Source of the DNA: Bermanella sp036960565
Lineage (GTDB): Bacteria; Pseudomonadota; Gammaproteobacteria; Pseudomonadales; Oceanobacteraceae
Reading direction: 5' to 3'
Length of the DNA: 64,000 bases
Assembly (NCBI GenBank): GCA_036960565.1
Contig: JBALXQ010000002.1
Location: forward strand, 1 to 64,000
A program made the translations under genes and the position numbers. Below are positions 15,965 to 25,387 of this stretch, piece by piece. A model generated the notes under the pieces. That model did not search any database and had not been told where the DNA came from. It saw only the letters and a program-made list of their open reading frames with translations. Position 1 is the first letter of the stretch. The number at the start of each line of letters is the position of its first letter.

Positions 15965-16869
15965 AATCAATCAGAAAAATAATTTACAAGTGGATCAGTC
16001 AGCGATTCATGGGTGACTGCAGCAGTTACAACAGCTTAGAAGTGCGTAAAGGGTGTCGTTCTAAAGAGCAGGCACGGGCTATGTTTGCCAAGCACAAGGT
16101 GCCTCATGCACAAGGGCTAATTTTCTTTAACCCCTTTAAAGCGCACCAATTTGCCAAAACTCACGGATTTCCTTTGGTGATTAAACCTAACGTGAGTGGT
16201 TTTTCACGGGGCAGTCATTTTCCAATTACGAATTTCTTTGAGTTATATAAAGCCATTTTTCTTGCCAAACTGTGGTGGCCCACTACGGTGGTAGAGCAAT
16301 TTCTACAAGGAAATAACTACCGAGTGTTGGTGGTAAAGGGTGAAATTGTTTCTGTTTTACAGCGCTATTCTCCATTTGTGAAAGGCAATGGCGTAGACAA
16401 CATTGATACTCTTATTGATAAAGAGAATGCCATACGTGAAGAGATGAACCTTTACCCTTGTATTCATCCCTTGCAAAAAGGGGAGCAAACAAAAGGTTTT
16501 ATTAAGAAAAAAGGTTACACGTTACAAACCATACCTAACAAGGACGAGATAGTGACCTTGTTTTATCGTATTTCCCTGGCCCCTGGTGGTGTCGTTCGTA
16601 CTATTAATAAACAACTGGTGCCTGAAGATAATCAAAAGCTATTTAAAGATGTGCTTAATATGTTTGATGCAAATATATTAGGCATAGATGTGATTTTTGA
16701 AAAGGGTATTGAAGAGAGCTATCAATCTCAAAAATGCATATTTTTAGAGGTAAACTCCCGACCTTATTTAAAAATGCATGATTTCCCAAGATATGGTTCA
16801 AAAGAAGATATATCGGCCCATTTACAAGAGCTAGACGCACTGGAAATTGCCCAAACGGATATTTTTTAA
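15961..16869 (+). CDS. ATP-grasp ligase, cyanophycin synthetase/GshF-like (second of a pair)
   Basis: A 302-residue ATP-grasp enzyme. Visible landmarks are LVIKPNVSGFSRGSHF (residues 72-87), an EQFLQGNNYRVLVV strand (112-125) followed by GNGVDNIDTLIDKEN, which resembles the central ligase domain of cyanophycin synthetase and GshF, and the metal site E263/N265 in FLEVNSRP. It lacks the Mur-ligase half of cyanophycin synthetase, so it is not that enzyme. Likely chemistry is ATP-dependent amide bond formation between an amino acid or peptide and a carboxylate. It is coupled by overlap to both neighbours. Product unknown. Confidence 0.8.
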   Translation: MKSIRKIIYKWISQRFMGDCSSYNSLEVRKGCRSKEQARAMFAKHKVPHAQGLIFFNPFKAHQFAKTHGFPLVIKPNVSGFSRGSHFPITNFFELYKAIFLAKLWWPTTVVEQFLQGNNYRVLVVKGEIVSVLQRYSPFVKGNGVDNIDTLIDKENAIREEMNLYPCIHPLQKGEQTKGFIKKKGYTLQTIPNKDEIVTLFYRISLAPGGVVRTINKQLVPEDNQKLFKDVLNMFDANILGIDVIFEKGIEESYQSQKCIFLEVNSRPYLKMHDFPRYGSKEDISAHLQELDALEIAQTDIF

Positions 16870-18068
16870 TGCAGGATTCGCAGCGCTATTTTTACAAGTT
16901 TACCGGACTGCATTCCATTTTAATTGGATTGCTGCCATTTTTTCTGCCGGTCATGCTTGTACAGAAGGGCGCTACATTATCTCAGTTGGCTCTGTTTGTG
17001 GGACTGACTGGCCTGGGATTTATCTTTACGCTTTTTATATGGGATAAAATACGGCAGCAGGGTCATTGGAGAGTGTTAATCATAGGCTCTTTTATTTTAG
17101 AGCTAATGTTAGTGCTGGCCATAGTGTTGCTACAGGGGATCAAAGATCAATATGTATGGCTAGCCTTATTAGCATTGCTAAATGGTGCTTATAATTGTTT
17201 TTATTGGAGCACACAAAGGCTGATGTTTTCCGGTATGACAACCTCTAAAAATAGTGGTGACAAGTTTGGAAATTTTCAGATATTGGTGGTGATACTGTTG
17301 AAAATTGGCCTATTGATGGGTGCTTTGCTAATTGAATCGAAAGGACAAATGGCCATATTTGCGCTGTCTTCATGTCTTACTGTTGTCGCTATTTTGATAT
17401 TTATAAAAGCTTCTCCCCCTAGTGCCGTACAACCTTTGTTATTGAAACAAAGCGTTTCTATATCAGAGATCTTCAATTTTAGAGATAAGAATAGCTCTAT
17501 GCTTATTTTTATTGTTGATGGTGTATTTCTCTACCTTGAAAGTTATTTTTGGGTGGTGTCACTATTTTATGTGACGGAGCAAAACGTGTTTCAGCTGGGC
17601 ATACTAATTGTGTCTCTGACCCTAGTCCTTGCGTTGCTCTTCTATGTTATCAAGAGCCGAATAGATAGTTTTAACGTGCATAGAGTTTATTTGTTAGCTT
17701 GCGTCCTATATGCATTGTCCTGGCTATTAAGGGGGCAAATTAATACTGAAATAAGCACAGTATGGCTATATATCACGATTACTTTAATCGGGTTTCTTAC
17801 GACTTTTTTTCGGCTAGCTTTTAATAAGCGATTTTTTGATGTTGCCAGTTTAGAAGCCACGCACCAATACATTCTTTGTAAAAGTTATTATTCTCAAGCG
17901 GCTTTGGCTGTCTTTTTTATTACCCTAAGTTTCTTCCTAATTGATGGGCAGGAGAATCAAGTTATTTTGCAAAACCTTTATTGGTTAGCCAGTCCTATGG
18001 CATTGATGTATTTAGCGTACCGTTATGCCATGCCTAAGCAGCTTACTAGGCAAGAAAACTGGGGTTAA
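16869..18068 (+). CDS. MFS transporter linked to the ATP-grasp pair
   Basis: A 399-residue integral membrane protein with about 11-12 hydrophobic segments and a short central loop (~residue 180-200), matching the major facilitator superfamily. A DKIRQQGHWR cytoplasmic loop after the second helix fits the MFS loop 2-3 pattern. Its start codon shares one base with the stop codon of the second ATP-grasp gene. By position it is most likely the exporter of whatever the two ligases make; uptake of a precursor is the alternative. No substrate can be named. Confidence 0.8.
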   Translation: MQDSQRYFYKFTGLHSILIGLLPFFLPVMLVQKGATLSQLALFVGLTGLGFIFTLFIWDKIRQQGHWRVLIIGSFILELMLVLAIVLLQGIKDQYVWLALLALLNGAYNCFYWSTQRLMFSGMTTSKNSGDKFGNFQILVVILLKIGLLMGALLIESKGQMAIFALSSCLTVVAILIFIKASPPSAVQPLLLKQSVSISEIFNFRDKNSSMLIFIVDGVFLYLESYFWVVSLFYVTEQNVFQLGILIVSLTLVLALLFYVIKSRIDSFNVHRVYLLACVLYALSWLLRGQINTEISTVWLYITITLIGFLTTFFRLAFNKRFFDVASLEATHQYILCKSYYSQAALAVFFITLSFFLIDGQENQVILQNLYWLASPMALMYLAYRYAMPKQLTRQENWG

Positions 18069-18191
18069 AGCCAGGATTAAACAAAGAGATAAACACAGAA
18101 TTATTGGGCTTGGGTGCAAATGTGTTTCAACTATGAAACTGGGCATCTAAAGCTACTGACAGAATATTAAAGAGTTAGAGGTATTGAATTC

Positions 18192-18719
18192 ATGAAAAAA
18201 ATTATCGAAGGCAGCTTGGAGTCTTTGGATCAAATGATCAGCTTCATTCAGGATTTGGATGAAAAAGCATACTTGTACATAGCAGCGCCCTGGTTCATGA
18301 GCTCTATAGGTCAGCACCTTAGACACTCCATGGACTTGTTTTTAGCGCTGCAGACTTTTCAAGATGGCTTCATTGATTATGATGTGCGCCGTAGAGGCTG
18401 TGGCCTTGAAACAAGTCGAAGTGTGGGCCTAAGTGAGCTGAAATTAATGCGAGCCTGGTTGGAAAATTTAACCGAAAGTTGTTTGACTCAAACAATAAAA
18501 GTGAAAACAGAAGTGAGTTTAAGCACGCAGAATAGCGTGGCGCTTGATAGTAGCTTGGCGAGAGAATTAGGGTTTACCTCAAGTCACCTAGTACATCATT
18601 TGGCATTAATGGCTGTAATTGCAAAAATGGCAGGTAAAGAAGTTGATGACAGTTATGGTTTAGCCCCTGCTACCGCGACTTATATGCGTAATGAGGCTGA
18701 GCAGTTACAGCAAGCCTAA
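18192..18719 (+). CDS. DinB-like putative metal-dependent protein
   Basis: A 175-residue, mostly helical soluble protein. It has histidines in the pattern of the DinB/YfiT four-helix family: IGQHLRHSMDLF near residue 40 and SSHLVHHLALM near residue 135. A conserved-looking YDVRRRGCG segment lies between them. In this superfamily three such histidines bind a metal and the proteins often act as thiol or small-molecule transferases, but most are untested. It is 123 bp downstream of the MFS gene on the same strand and could be the last gene of that operon or independent. Confidence 0.65.
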   Translation: MKKIIEGSLESLDQMISFIQDLDEKAYLYIAAPWFMSSIGQHLRHSMDLFLALQTFQDGFIDYDVRRRGCGLETSRSVGLSELKLMRAWLENLTESCLTQTIKVKTEVSLSTQNSVALDSSLARELGFTSSHLVHHLALMAVIAKMAGKEVDDSYGLAPATATYMRNEAEQLQQA

Positions 18720-18785
18720 GGGGGGAGTTAAGTTTATTAATAGGTGGTTGTACAGGCAGTTATTTGAAAGTGGGGCAAACTCCCC

Positions 18786-18804
18786 TAGAAGCCGTGGGCT
18801 TCTA
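18786..18804. other. hairpin between convergent genes
   Basis: TAGAAGCC-GTG-GGCTTCTA is a perfect 8-bp stem with a three-base loop between the convergent DinB-like and molybdopterin genes. It lacks a T-run on either side, so it is at best a weak or factor-dependent terminator. Confidence 0.45.
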
Positions 18805-18824
18805 AAGAAGTTCGCCACTCAGTG

Positions 18825-21014
18825 TTAAGAGTCGAGCAGGGCAGCAGATTTCTCGGCTGCTTCACTGCCTGATTGGCTACTCTTGGTTGAGATACATTCC
18901 AGTACCACTGGCACGCCATTAACCGCCGCATTACCAGACAAGGTGTCGATTAAGCTTTCATCGGTTAGGTCGTTGACACTCACCCCTGCATGCTTTTGTG
19001 CAATCGCCTGACGAATGCCTTTACGGTTGTGTCCCCAACCATGGGGAATGCTTACCACACCCGGCATAAGCTCATCGGTTACTTCAGCTTCAATTTCAAT
19101 GCTGCCCACTCTGGAAGTCACCTTTACTAGGTCTCCGTCTTTTATGGACTGTTGTTGAGCCAGTTCAGGGTGCAGCATGAGGGTGCAGCGAGACTTGCCC
19201 TTCACCAACCGTTGACTGTTATGCAGCCAAGAATTGTTACTACGTACATGGCGGCGACCAATTAATAAAATGTCTTCTTCTAGTTTTGGGGAAGCAAGAT
19301 TGAATTTTTGTTCAACTCGCTCTAGATCGCTTTTGTAAAAATCCATATTCAAATGAATCTTTTTATCCTTGTGCTTAATGGCCTTCGGTAGCATTGAAGT
19401 TAGTGGGCCAAGGTCAATGCCGTGAGGATTCTTTTTAAGTTTCTTGACCGACAAACCTTCATACTGACTTCTTTTTAAGCCTTCGTTAAGCAAAAATTGA
19501 GGGCCTAATAACTTGGTTAAGAAGCGGTTTAACTTGGTGGAAAAGCTGGCCTTTTTATCCAAACGTTTCGCCAGTTCCAAGGAAATTTCCCAGTCACCTT
19601 TTTGGCCTTTAGGTGTCTTGAATAATGCTGGTGAATACTTTGTGGTGTTATGCACCGCTAAACCGTGGAAAGTCATGTCGTAATGATCACGCTCCAGCGG
19701 GGAGACAGGCGGCAAGATGATATTGGCATGCTTGCTGGTTTCATTGAGGTAATAGTCAATGGACACCATGAATTCCAGCTGCTCTAAAGCGCTGTCCAAT
19801 TGCTTGCCATTAGGTGTGCTTAATACAGGATTACCGGCAATATTAATGAAGCCTTTGATCTGTCCTTCACCAGGTGTAAGCATTTCTTCGCTCATGGCTA
19901 CCACGGGGAAGTCGCCGTTGAAATCAGGTAGTTCTCTAACTCGAGTTTTACGTTTACCAAGGTAACCGGGTCCTGAATTATTCACCACATCAACCGCCGG
20001 ATTTGGAAACATTAACCCGCCTTCCTCATCAATTCGACCGGTTACTAGGTTAATAAGCATAATTAAATATTGGCTTAACAAACCAAATTCCTGAACAGAT
20101 ACGCCCATGCGACCGTATAACACTGCCGATGGCGCTTCGCAGTATTCTTTTACCAAGCGTTTAATCTCATCGCTATTAATGCCGGTAAGTAAGGCTACTT
20201 TCTCTGCGGTGTAATCCTTTGCTAGGTCTTTAATTTGTTCGAAATCTTGGGTTAATAAGCTGGCCTGACTTTCTTTTACAAACCCTTGCTGGTAAATCTC
20301 GTTTAACATCGCCAGTAACAATAATATGTCTGACCCTGGGCGAATGAAGTGATGCTCATCGCTTACGTCAGCGGTTTCTGTACGCCTTGGATCGATCACC
20401 ACTACCTTGCCATTACGCTGGCGAATATCTTTAATTTTTTGACGAACGTTGGCCACAGTCATGATGCTGCCATTAGATGCCAGCGGATTTGCGCCAATAA
20501 TTAGCATGTGCTGAGTGCGGTTAATATCTGGCACAGGAATTCGTAACATGTGCCCAAACATGTGCATGCACACGATGTGGTGAGGTAGTTGATCGATAGA
20601 TGTGGCTGAAAAGCGACTACGAGATTTTAGGCCGGTTAATAAATGGCGGGCGGTTAGCATACTGCCCATGTTATGTACGTTGGGGTTGCCAAGGTAAATA
20701 CCTAGGGAATTATTTCCGTGTTTCTTTTGTAATTTGGTTATGCCGTCGGCTACTTTATCTAGCGCATCTGGCCAGCTTAATTCTTTCCAGCCGTCTTCGG
20801 TTCGCTCCATAGGGGTACGTAAGCGATCTGGATCTTCATACAAATCCTGAAGTGCAGTAGCCTTAGGGCAAATATAACCCTTGGAAAAAGGATCTTCTTT
20901 ATCCCCTTTAATAGAAAGAATTTTTGTCCCTTCATGCTTAATTTCCAAGCCACACATGGCTTCACATAAATTACAGGTACGGTAATGAGTTTTACTGCTG
21001 TTGCTGTTCGCCAT
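18825..21014 (-). CDS. molybdopterin-dependent oxidoreductase (DMSO reductase superfamily)
   Basis: A 729-residue protein without a signal peptide. An N-terminal [4Fe-4S] site is formed by C14, C17, C21 and C49 (CNLCEAMC .. GYICPKA). Molybdopterin-binding stretches follow: IIGANPLASNGS, VVVIDPRRTETAD and, near the C terminus, VVSIPHGWGHNRKG. The layout matches the formate-dehydrogenase/BisC-type branch; the metal ligand in SIDQLPHHIVCMHMFG is not certain from sequence. The electron acceptor and substrate are unknown, and no partner subunits are nearby. It lies 58 bp downstream of a TetR regulator on the same strand and is probably controlled by it. Confidence 0.88.
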   Translation of the reverse strand: MANSNSSKTHYRTCNLCEAMCGLEIKHEGTKILSIKGDKEDPFSKGYICPKATALQDLYEDPDRLRTPMERTEDGWKELSWPDALDKVADGITKLQKKHGNNSLGIYLGNPNVHNMGSMLTARHLLTGLKSRSRFSATSIDQLPHHIVCMHMFGHMLRIPVPDINRTQHMLIIGANPLASNGSIMTVANVRQKIKDIRQRNGKVVVIDPRRTETADVSDEHHFIRPGSDILLLLAMLNEIYQQGFVKESQASLLTQDFEQIKDLAKDYTAEKVALLTGINSDEIKRLVKEYCEAPSAVLYGRMGVSVQEFGLLSQYLIMLINLVTGRIDEEGGLMFPNPAVDVVNNSGPGYLGKRKTRVRELPDFNGDFPVVAMSEEMLTPGEGQIKGFINIAGNPVLSTPNGKQLDSALEQLEFMVSIDYYLNETSKHANIILPPVSPLERDHYDMTFHGLAVHNTTKYSPALFKTPKGQKGDWEISLELAKRLDKKASFSTKLNRFLTKLLGPQFLLNEGLKRSQYEGLSVKKLKKNPHGIDLGPLTSMLPKAIKHKDKKIHLNMDFYKSDLERVEQKFNLASPKLEEDILLIGRRHVRSNNSWLHNSQRLVKGKSRCTLMLHPELAQQQSIKDGDLVKVTSRVGSIEIEAEVTDELMPGVVSIPHGWGHNRKGIRQAIAQKHAGVSVNDLTDESLIDTLSGNAAVNGVPVVLECISTKSSQSGSEAAEKSAALLDS

Positions 21015-21072
21015 GCTTCACACTCTCTGTTTTATTATAAGGAAATGGAAAATCAAATTATTATTAGTGTTT

Positions 21073-21750
21073 TTAATTGACCATGGTGGATTCGTTACTC
21101 GAAAATAATTCTGTAAATAGTACCGTCAGGTTTTTACTTAATAAATTGATCGCATGTTCCTGGCTGTAACGCTCATCATGACAGCCCACAATTAATTCAT
21201 GAATTTGTGCGCTGGCGCAGTCTAAGCATAGCTGAACATAGTTAAGGTCAAAGGATCGGCCCGATAGCTCCAGCCCCTGAATAATCACCGCACACCATTC
21301 ATCCTGTAGCTCATTCAACAAACATCCAAAGCCAACAGTATTAGCGGAATCAAAACGTGGGCGATCTTCCATTATGTGTTTGAAAAGGCGAATGTCTCTA
21401 AAGGTGGCGTTAAAGATGAGCTCGAGGCAGTGGCGATTTTGTTGTCTGAATTCCTCGCTAGAAAGTATGTCGTAGTCTTTAAGCATGCTAAGAACCGCTT
21501 TGGAAATGGGCTCCATATAGTTCTTTTTAAGTTGAAGGCGCAGCTCATCAAGTAGTGATTCAAGCTTTGGGAAGTGATTGTAAAAACTGGGTTGAGCAAT
21601 GCCCGCACCTTTAGCCACCTTGTTCATGCTGATGCCCTTGGCACCATGCTGGCTATATAGAATTAGAGCGCTTTTGAGCAGCGCACTACGGGTTTGGCTC
21701 TTGCTGTGGTGCCGCTTGGGTTCAATTGTTCTTACTGTTGAAGTCATCAT
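21073..21750 (-). CDS. TetR-family transcriptional regulator
   Basis: A 225-residue protein with an N-terminal TetR DNA-binding domain (residues ~17-65), helix-turn-helix ISMNKVAKGAGIAQPSFYNHFP, and a variable helical ligand domain. Two ATG codons are adjacent (21750 and 21747). Three palindromic repeats sit directly upstream, the first touching the start codon, so strong autoregulation is likely. The molybdopterin oxidoreductase gene follows on the same strand and tesA lies upstream on the same strand. The inducing ligand is unknown. Confidence 0.9.
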   Translation of the reverse strand: MMTSTVRTIEPKRHHSKSQTRSALLKSALILYSQHGAKGISMNKVAKGAGIAQPSFYNHFPKLESLLDELRLQLKKNYMEPISKAVLSMLKDYDILSSEEFRQQNRHCLELIFNATFRDIRLFKHIMEDRPRFDSANTVGFGCLLNELQDEWCAVIIQGLELSGRSFDLNYVQLCLDCASAQIHELIVGCHDERYSQEHAINLLSKNLTVLFTELFSSNESTMVN

Positions 21751-21810
21751 CTATATCCTTATAGTTTTTTGACTATAGCCTTATAGTTGTCTCGACTATA
21801 GCCTTATAGT
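21750..21810. promoter_or_regulatory. three palindromic operators for the TetR regulator
   Basis: ACTATA-GCCT-TATAGT occurs perfectly at 21772-21787 and 21795-21810. A related copy, CTATA-TCCT-TATAG, lies at 21751-21764. The centres are 22 and 23 bp apart, about two helical turns, so bound dimers would face the same side of DNA. The position in front of the tetR start codon makes them the likely autoregulatory operators. Confidence 0.75.
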
Positions 21811-21869
21811 TTTTGACTTGCAAGTCTCCCCTGAGAGCTTTGTGACTCACTCGAAAGTGTGATTAGTCT

Positions 21870-22493
21870 TTATATTTGAGGCTGGATATAGCCCCATAAA
21901 TGTTCGAGCAGAAGGGGTTGGGCGATGGCATTTGGATGCAATCCATCCTTTTGAACGTACTTATCCTTGGCGGTAAATAGGGGTTCTAGCATGAAGGGCA
22001 CCAAGGATACTCCGTGGCTTTTAGAGAGAAGTTTGAAGCTGTTTTCGAACATACTGCCGTATCGTTTACCATAATTAGCTGGGGTTTTTATGCCTACCAA
22101 TAGTACTTTGGCCCCAGCCTGTTGGCTTTTACTGATGATTTTTTGAAGATTGTCCTGCATGGCCGAAATAGAGAGGCCTCGAAGTCCATCATTGGCGCCT
22201 AGCTCCAGAATTACTAATTTTGGGTGGCTAAGGCTCAATAACTGATCAATCTGAGCCAGGCCTTCTGCACTGGTTTGGCCGCTGATACTGGCATTGTGAA
22301 TCTTTAGATTGAGCTTTTTCTGGTCCACTTTTTCTTGTAAAAGCACTGGCCAGCTTTGTGCCACAGTAATGCCGTAAGCAGCGCTTAAGCTGTCTCCTAA
22401 AATCAATATGCTTTCTCGTGAATTTGCATTAGTGGAGGCATGCAGGGTATTCAAGCTAATCATTAATACGCTGAATATTATCCAATTCTTCAT
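21870..22493 (-). CDS. tesA: arylesterase / lysophospholipase L1 (SGNH hydrolase, TesA)
   Basis: A 207-residue periplasmic SGNH hydrolase, matching the length of E. coli TesA (208). A signal peptide ends near LHAS. The catalytic blocks are GDSLSAAYG (nucleophile Ser35), GANDGLRG (Asn101) and DGLHPN (Asp183, His186). The enzyme hydrolyses acyl-CoA or lysophospholipid thioesters and esters. In E. coli and Pseudomonas tesA is divergent from ybbA-ybbP; here that ABC pair lies about 15 kb away at 37672, so the usual neighbourhood is broken. Confidence 0.93.
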   Translation of the reverse strand: MKNWIIFSVLMISLNTLHASTNANSRESILILGDSLSAAYGITVAQSWPVLLQEKVDQKKLNLKIHNASISGQTSAEGLAQIDQLLSLSHPKLVILELGANDGLRGLSISAMQDNLQKIISKSQQAGAKVLLVGIKTPANYGKRYGSMFENSFKLLSKSHGVSLVPFMLEPLFTAKDKYVQKDGLHPNAIAQPLLLEHLWGYIQPQI

Positions 22494-22756
22494 GTTTATA
22501 GTGCTCTTTAAATAAAAGTGGAGGCATTTTTCACAAGACTTTTATCTTATATTATTTGATTTAAAAGCTCATGTTTCAAGCTTGGGATAGGGTGTTTTAG
22601 TAAAGGATTTTTACTCTTGTCTCTTTGATAGTAGGGCTTAGTATCGTACGGGGGTCATTGGCCAAAGGTTGGACTAATCACTAATCTATTCAATATGGTC
22701 ATTTTCATTGGTTGGCAAGTTGCTGTATATTCCGGCGCAAAGTATAGGGCCAGTAG

Positions 22757-23662
22757 ATGGGCTCGTTGAAGAGTATAATCATGATCCCTCAATTAGAACC
22801 CTGGTCGTTTCAAATAAAATCAGGTTTTTCTCTGCGCGGCTGGCGCAGTCGTTGGACTGGTAAGCCGGTAATTCACTTTCTGCATGGCAACGGCTTTTGT
22901 GGTTTAACCTATAAGCCCATGCTGGAATTACTAATCAAAGATTTTGATTTACTGATTACCGATTTGCCTGGGCATGGTGACAGTGATGCGGGTACTCGCT
23001 TTGCTGGCTGGAATGGCACCTCGAAGTATGCAATGACGGTGCTGAACCATTTCTCTCAGCAACTTGCTCCAACCACTTCGGTATATGGTCTGGGGCACAG
23101 CTACGGTGGTGTCATCACCGCGTTAATGGCGGCACGAGATACCAAGCGTTATAGGAAAACCTTATTGCTAGATCCGGTGCTTTTTTCCAGTGGCATGATC
23201 AGTGTGATGAAGGTAGCGGATATTTTTGGCTTGCTTGGTAATAGCAAGATGTCTCAGAAAGCCAAAGAACGTACTCAGCACTGGCCAAATCGTGAGGAAG
23301 CCTTCGCTTCGTTTCAGGGGCGTGGTGGCTTTAAAGGCTGGACTGATGAGTCGTTACAAGCTTATGTTGATTACGCCCTAGCGGACACAGAAAATGGTGT
23401 TAGTTTGAAGTGCCCAGCCAAGGTAGAGGCCAAAATTTTTGGCAGCTACCCCAAGAATCTGTGGGCTAACTTAAAGAAAATGAAAACTCCTTGTAAAATA
23501 TTAGTGGCAGAAGGGTCTTTTCCTTTTATTGCTCGCTCTGTTGAAAAACTTAAAGATATTCGTGCTTATTCTTCCGACAGTGTTCCTGGTGGCCATTGCT
23601 TCATGCAAGAAGACCCTGAGCTGGCGGCTCAGTTAGTAAAAGAGTGGTTTTTAGGTAAGTAA
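22757..23662 (+). CDS. alpha/beta hydrolase
   Basis: A cytoplasmic alpha/beta hydrolase of 301 residues from the ATG at 22757; an ATG at 22781 (MIPQLEPW) with GAAGAG seven bases upstream is an equally good start giving 293. Landmarks are IHFLHGNGFCG (oxyanion loop), TDLPGHGDSD, the nucleophile in GLGHSYGG and the C-terminal His in VPGGHCFMQE. Related proteins hydrolyse esters or thioesters; the substrate is unknown. It is convergent with the thioesterase gene of the propionate cluster. Confidence 0.88.
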   Translation: MGSLKSIIMIPQLEPWSFQIKSGFSLRGWRSRWTGKPVIHFLHGNGFCGLTYKPMLELLIKDFDLLITDLPGHGDSDAGTRFAGWNGTSKYAMTVLNHFSQQLAPTTSVYGLGHSYGGVITALMAARDTKRYRKTLLLDPVLFSSGMISVMKVADIFGLLGNSKMSQKAKERTQHWPNREEAFASFQGRGGFKGWTDESLQAYVDYALADTENGVSLKCPAKVEAKIFGSYPKNLWANLKKMKTPCKILVAEGSFPFIARSVEKLKDIRAYSSDSVPGGHCFMQEDPELAAQLVKEWFLGK

Positions 23663-23759
23663 ATTATTTTTCTGGTAACGCTTTAAGGAAGTTCAATTGA
23701 GAGCTTCCTCGACCTCGGAGGATGATTTATAAGGTCGATAGACCTTAATAAATGTAATT

Positions 23760-24209
23760 CTATTCCTTTAAAATTGCGTAGCTGCCTTCAAACTCTACTG
23801 CCAATCTACCCGAACACTCGATACTCGCTTGCAAAGTGATCCTGGATCGCCCTTTGACCTTAAAGGCTGCAATAAACTCTTCTATGACCTCATCGCTAGG
23901 TGCTTGGCAAATGGCACGTATGGTGCCCTGCACAGGCGCCTTGTATTCAATACTGGCTTTGGTCACCACTTGATTACAAATAATGCCTGCTTCCTGGGTT
24001 TTCAAGTACGCCATGCCCCAGCAAGCCATGACAGATGCATTATAAAGGCTGCCACCAAAAGCGGTTTGTTTATCGTTAATATTTGGATCTAGGGGGGCTT
24101 GTAAAATCAGCGTTTTTCCATCGTAACTTTCTACATCCATTTGCATAAATTGAGTGATGGGTAAATTCTTTTTAAAAAACTCTGATAATTTTTGGCTAAT
24201 GTTGGGCAT
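23760..24209 (-). CDS. hot-dog thioesterase, YiiD C-terminal type
   Basis: A 149-residue single-domain protein resembling the putative thioesterase domain of YiiD: LQAPLDPNINDKQTAFGGSL followed by YNASVMACWGMAYL, then a beta-rich tail. These hot-dog domains probably hydrolyse acyl-CoA esters. It is the last gene of the minus-strand cluster, 59 bp after meaB, so a role in clearing stalled acyl-CoA intermediates of the propionate pathway is a reasonable guess. No experimental function is implied by the sequence. Confidence 0.8.
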   Translation of the reverse strand: MPNISQKLSEFFKKNLPITQFMQMDVESYDGKTLILQAPLDPNINDKQTAFGGSLYNASVMACWGMAYLKTQEAGIICNQVVTKASIEYKAPVQGTIRAICQAPSDEVIEEFIAAFKVKGRSRITLQASIECSGRLAVEFEGSYAILKE

Positions 24210-24268
24210 GGTTACTTCTAACTTTTTAATGGGGAGCAGTACCTGAGTCTTTGGGCCCAGGTCGGAAT

Positions 24269-25222
24269 TTAAAGTAAATCGATAATTTTCTTAGCGGCAT
24301 TATACGGGGTGATTTCGCTTTTCAATACTTCGCTTTGCAACAGCGGCATTTGTTGCTTAACTTTTGGATTTTGTTTTAGCTTTAATTCCAACATTTGTTG
24401 AATAAGCTTGCTAAACCATTGGTTGTTTTGCTGAGCGCGTTTGCTTTCAAAAGCGCCTTTTTCCAATGCTTTTTCTTGATATTCCATAATCATTTCCCAA
24501 ACCGCTTCAATGCCTTCATTTTGAAGAGCAGAGCAAGTGGTGACACGGGGAGACCAGAAATCAACGTGCTTTAGCAACTTAAATGCATTTAGGTAATGGC
24601 CCTGAGTTTGTTTGGCCAATTTAGCACTGTCACCATCTGCTTTATTGATCACTAATGCATCGGCCAGCTCCATGATGCCACGTTTAATGCCTTGTAATTC
24701 ATCACCTGCATTGGGCAGCATCAGCACTAAGAAGAAATCTACCATGGCTGCCACTTCATATTCGCTTTGCCCTACGCCTACGGTTTCTACCAGTATTACA
24801 TCGTAGTTGGCCGCTTCACATAAAAGCATGCTTTCACGGGTTTTTTGTGCAACGCCACCCAGTGCACCTTCGGAAGGGGAGGGGCGAATGAAGGCGTCAT
24901 TTTCACGGGACAACATTTCCATACGGGTTTTATCTCCCAGTATGCTACCACCCCTAAGAGGAGAGCTGGGGTCTACCGCGAGTACGGCTACTTTTTTACC
25001 TAGGCTAATTAAAAATAAACCAAAGGCTTCAATGAAGGTAGATTTCCCAACGCCTGGAACACCACTAATGCCAATACGAATACTTTTGCCTGTATGTGGC
25101 AATAGTGTACTGAGAATATCCTGAGCCTGACTTTGATGGGCGTCTAGCTTGCTTTCCACCAAGGTAATGGTTTTGGCCAGTGCGCGACGGTTGCCGGCTT
25201 TTAGTTTTTCAAGATCTATCAT
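24269..25222 (-). CDS. meaB: methylmalonyl-CoA mutase-associated GTPase MeaB
   Basis: A 317-residue G3E-family GTPase with P-loop GVPGVGKS at residues 54-61, DPSSPLRGGSILGDKTRM, ETVGVGQSE and NKADG motifs. MeaB/ArgK proteins gate cobalamin loading and protect or rescue methylmalonyl-CoA mutase. It lies 165 bp downstream of the mutase gene on the same strand, as expected for this chaperone. E. coli ArgK is the homologous protein. No truncation or unusual feature seen. Confidence 0.95.
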   Translation of the reverse strand: MIDLEKLKAGNRRALAKTITLVESKLDAHQSQAQDILSTLLPHTGKSIRIGISGVPGVGKSTFIEAFGLFLISLGKKVAVLAVDPSSPLRGGSILGDKTRMEMLSRENDAFIRPSPSEGALGGVAQKTRESMLLCEAANYDVILVETVGVGQSEYEVAAMVDFFLVLMLPNAGDELQGIKRGIMELADALVINKADGDSAKLAKQTQGHYLNAFKLLKHVDFWSPRVTTCSALQNEGIEAVWEMIMEYQEKALEKGAFESKRAQQNNQWFSKLIQQMLELKLKQNPKVKQQMPLLQSEVLKSEITPYNAAKKIIDLL

Positions 25223-25387
25223 GTTATTTCAGAGCACGCTATTTGCTTGCCAGAACAGAGAATTTTTTTTGTCTTGCTCTGGCTGTGCCAATAACGCGTC
25301 TGGCTACACCTTTTAAAGGAATATAATTTAAACTTGGGCAGTTTGAATTAGAAATAAATCTAATTCAAACTTAGTGCTTAGAGAGCG

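Noticed and set aside
18786..18804. Intrinsic terminator between the DinB-like and molybdopterin genes
   Set aside because: The stem is perfect but no T-run follows on either strand; listed only as a hairpin.
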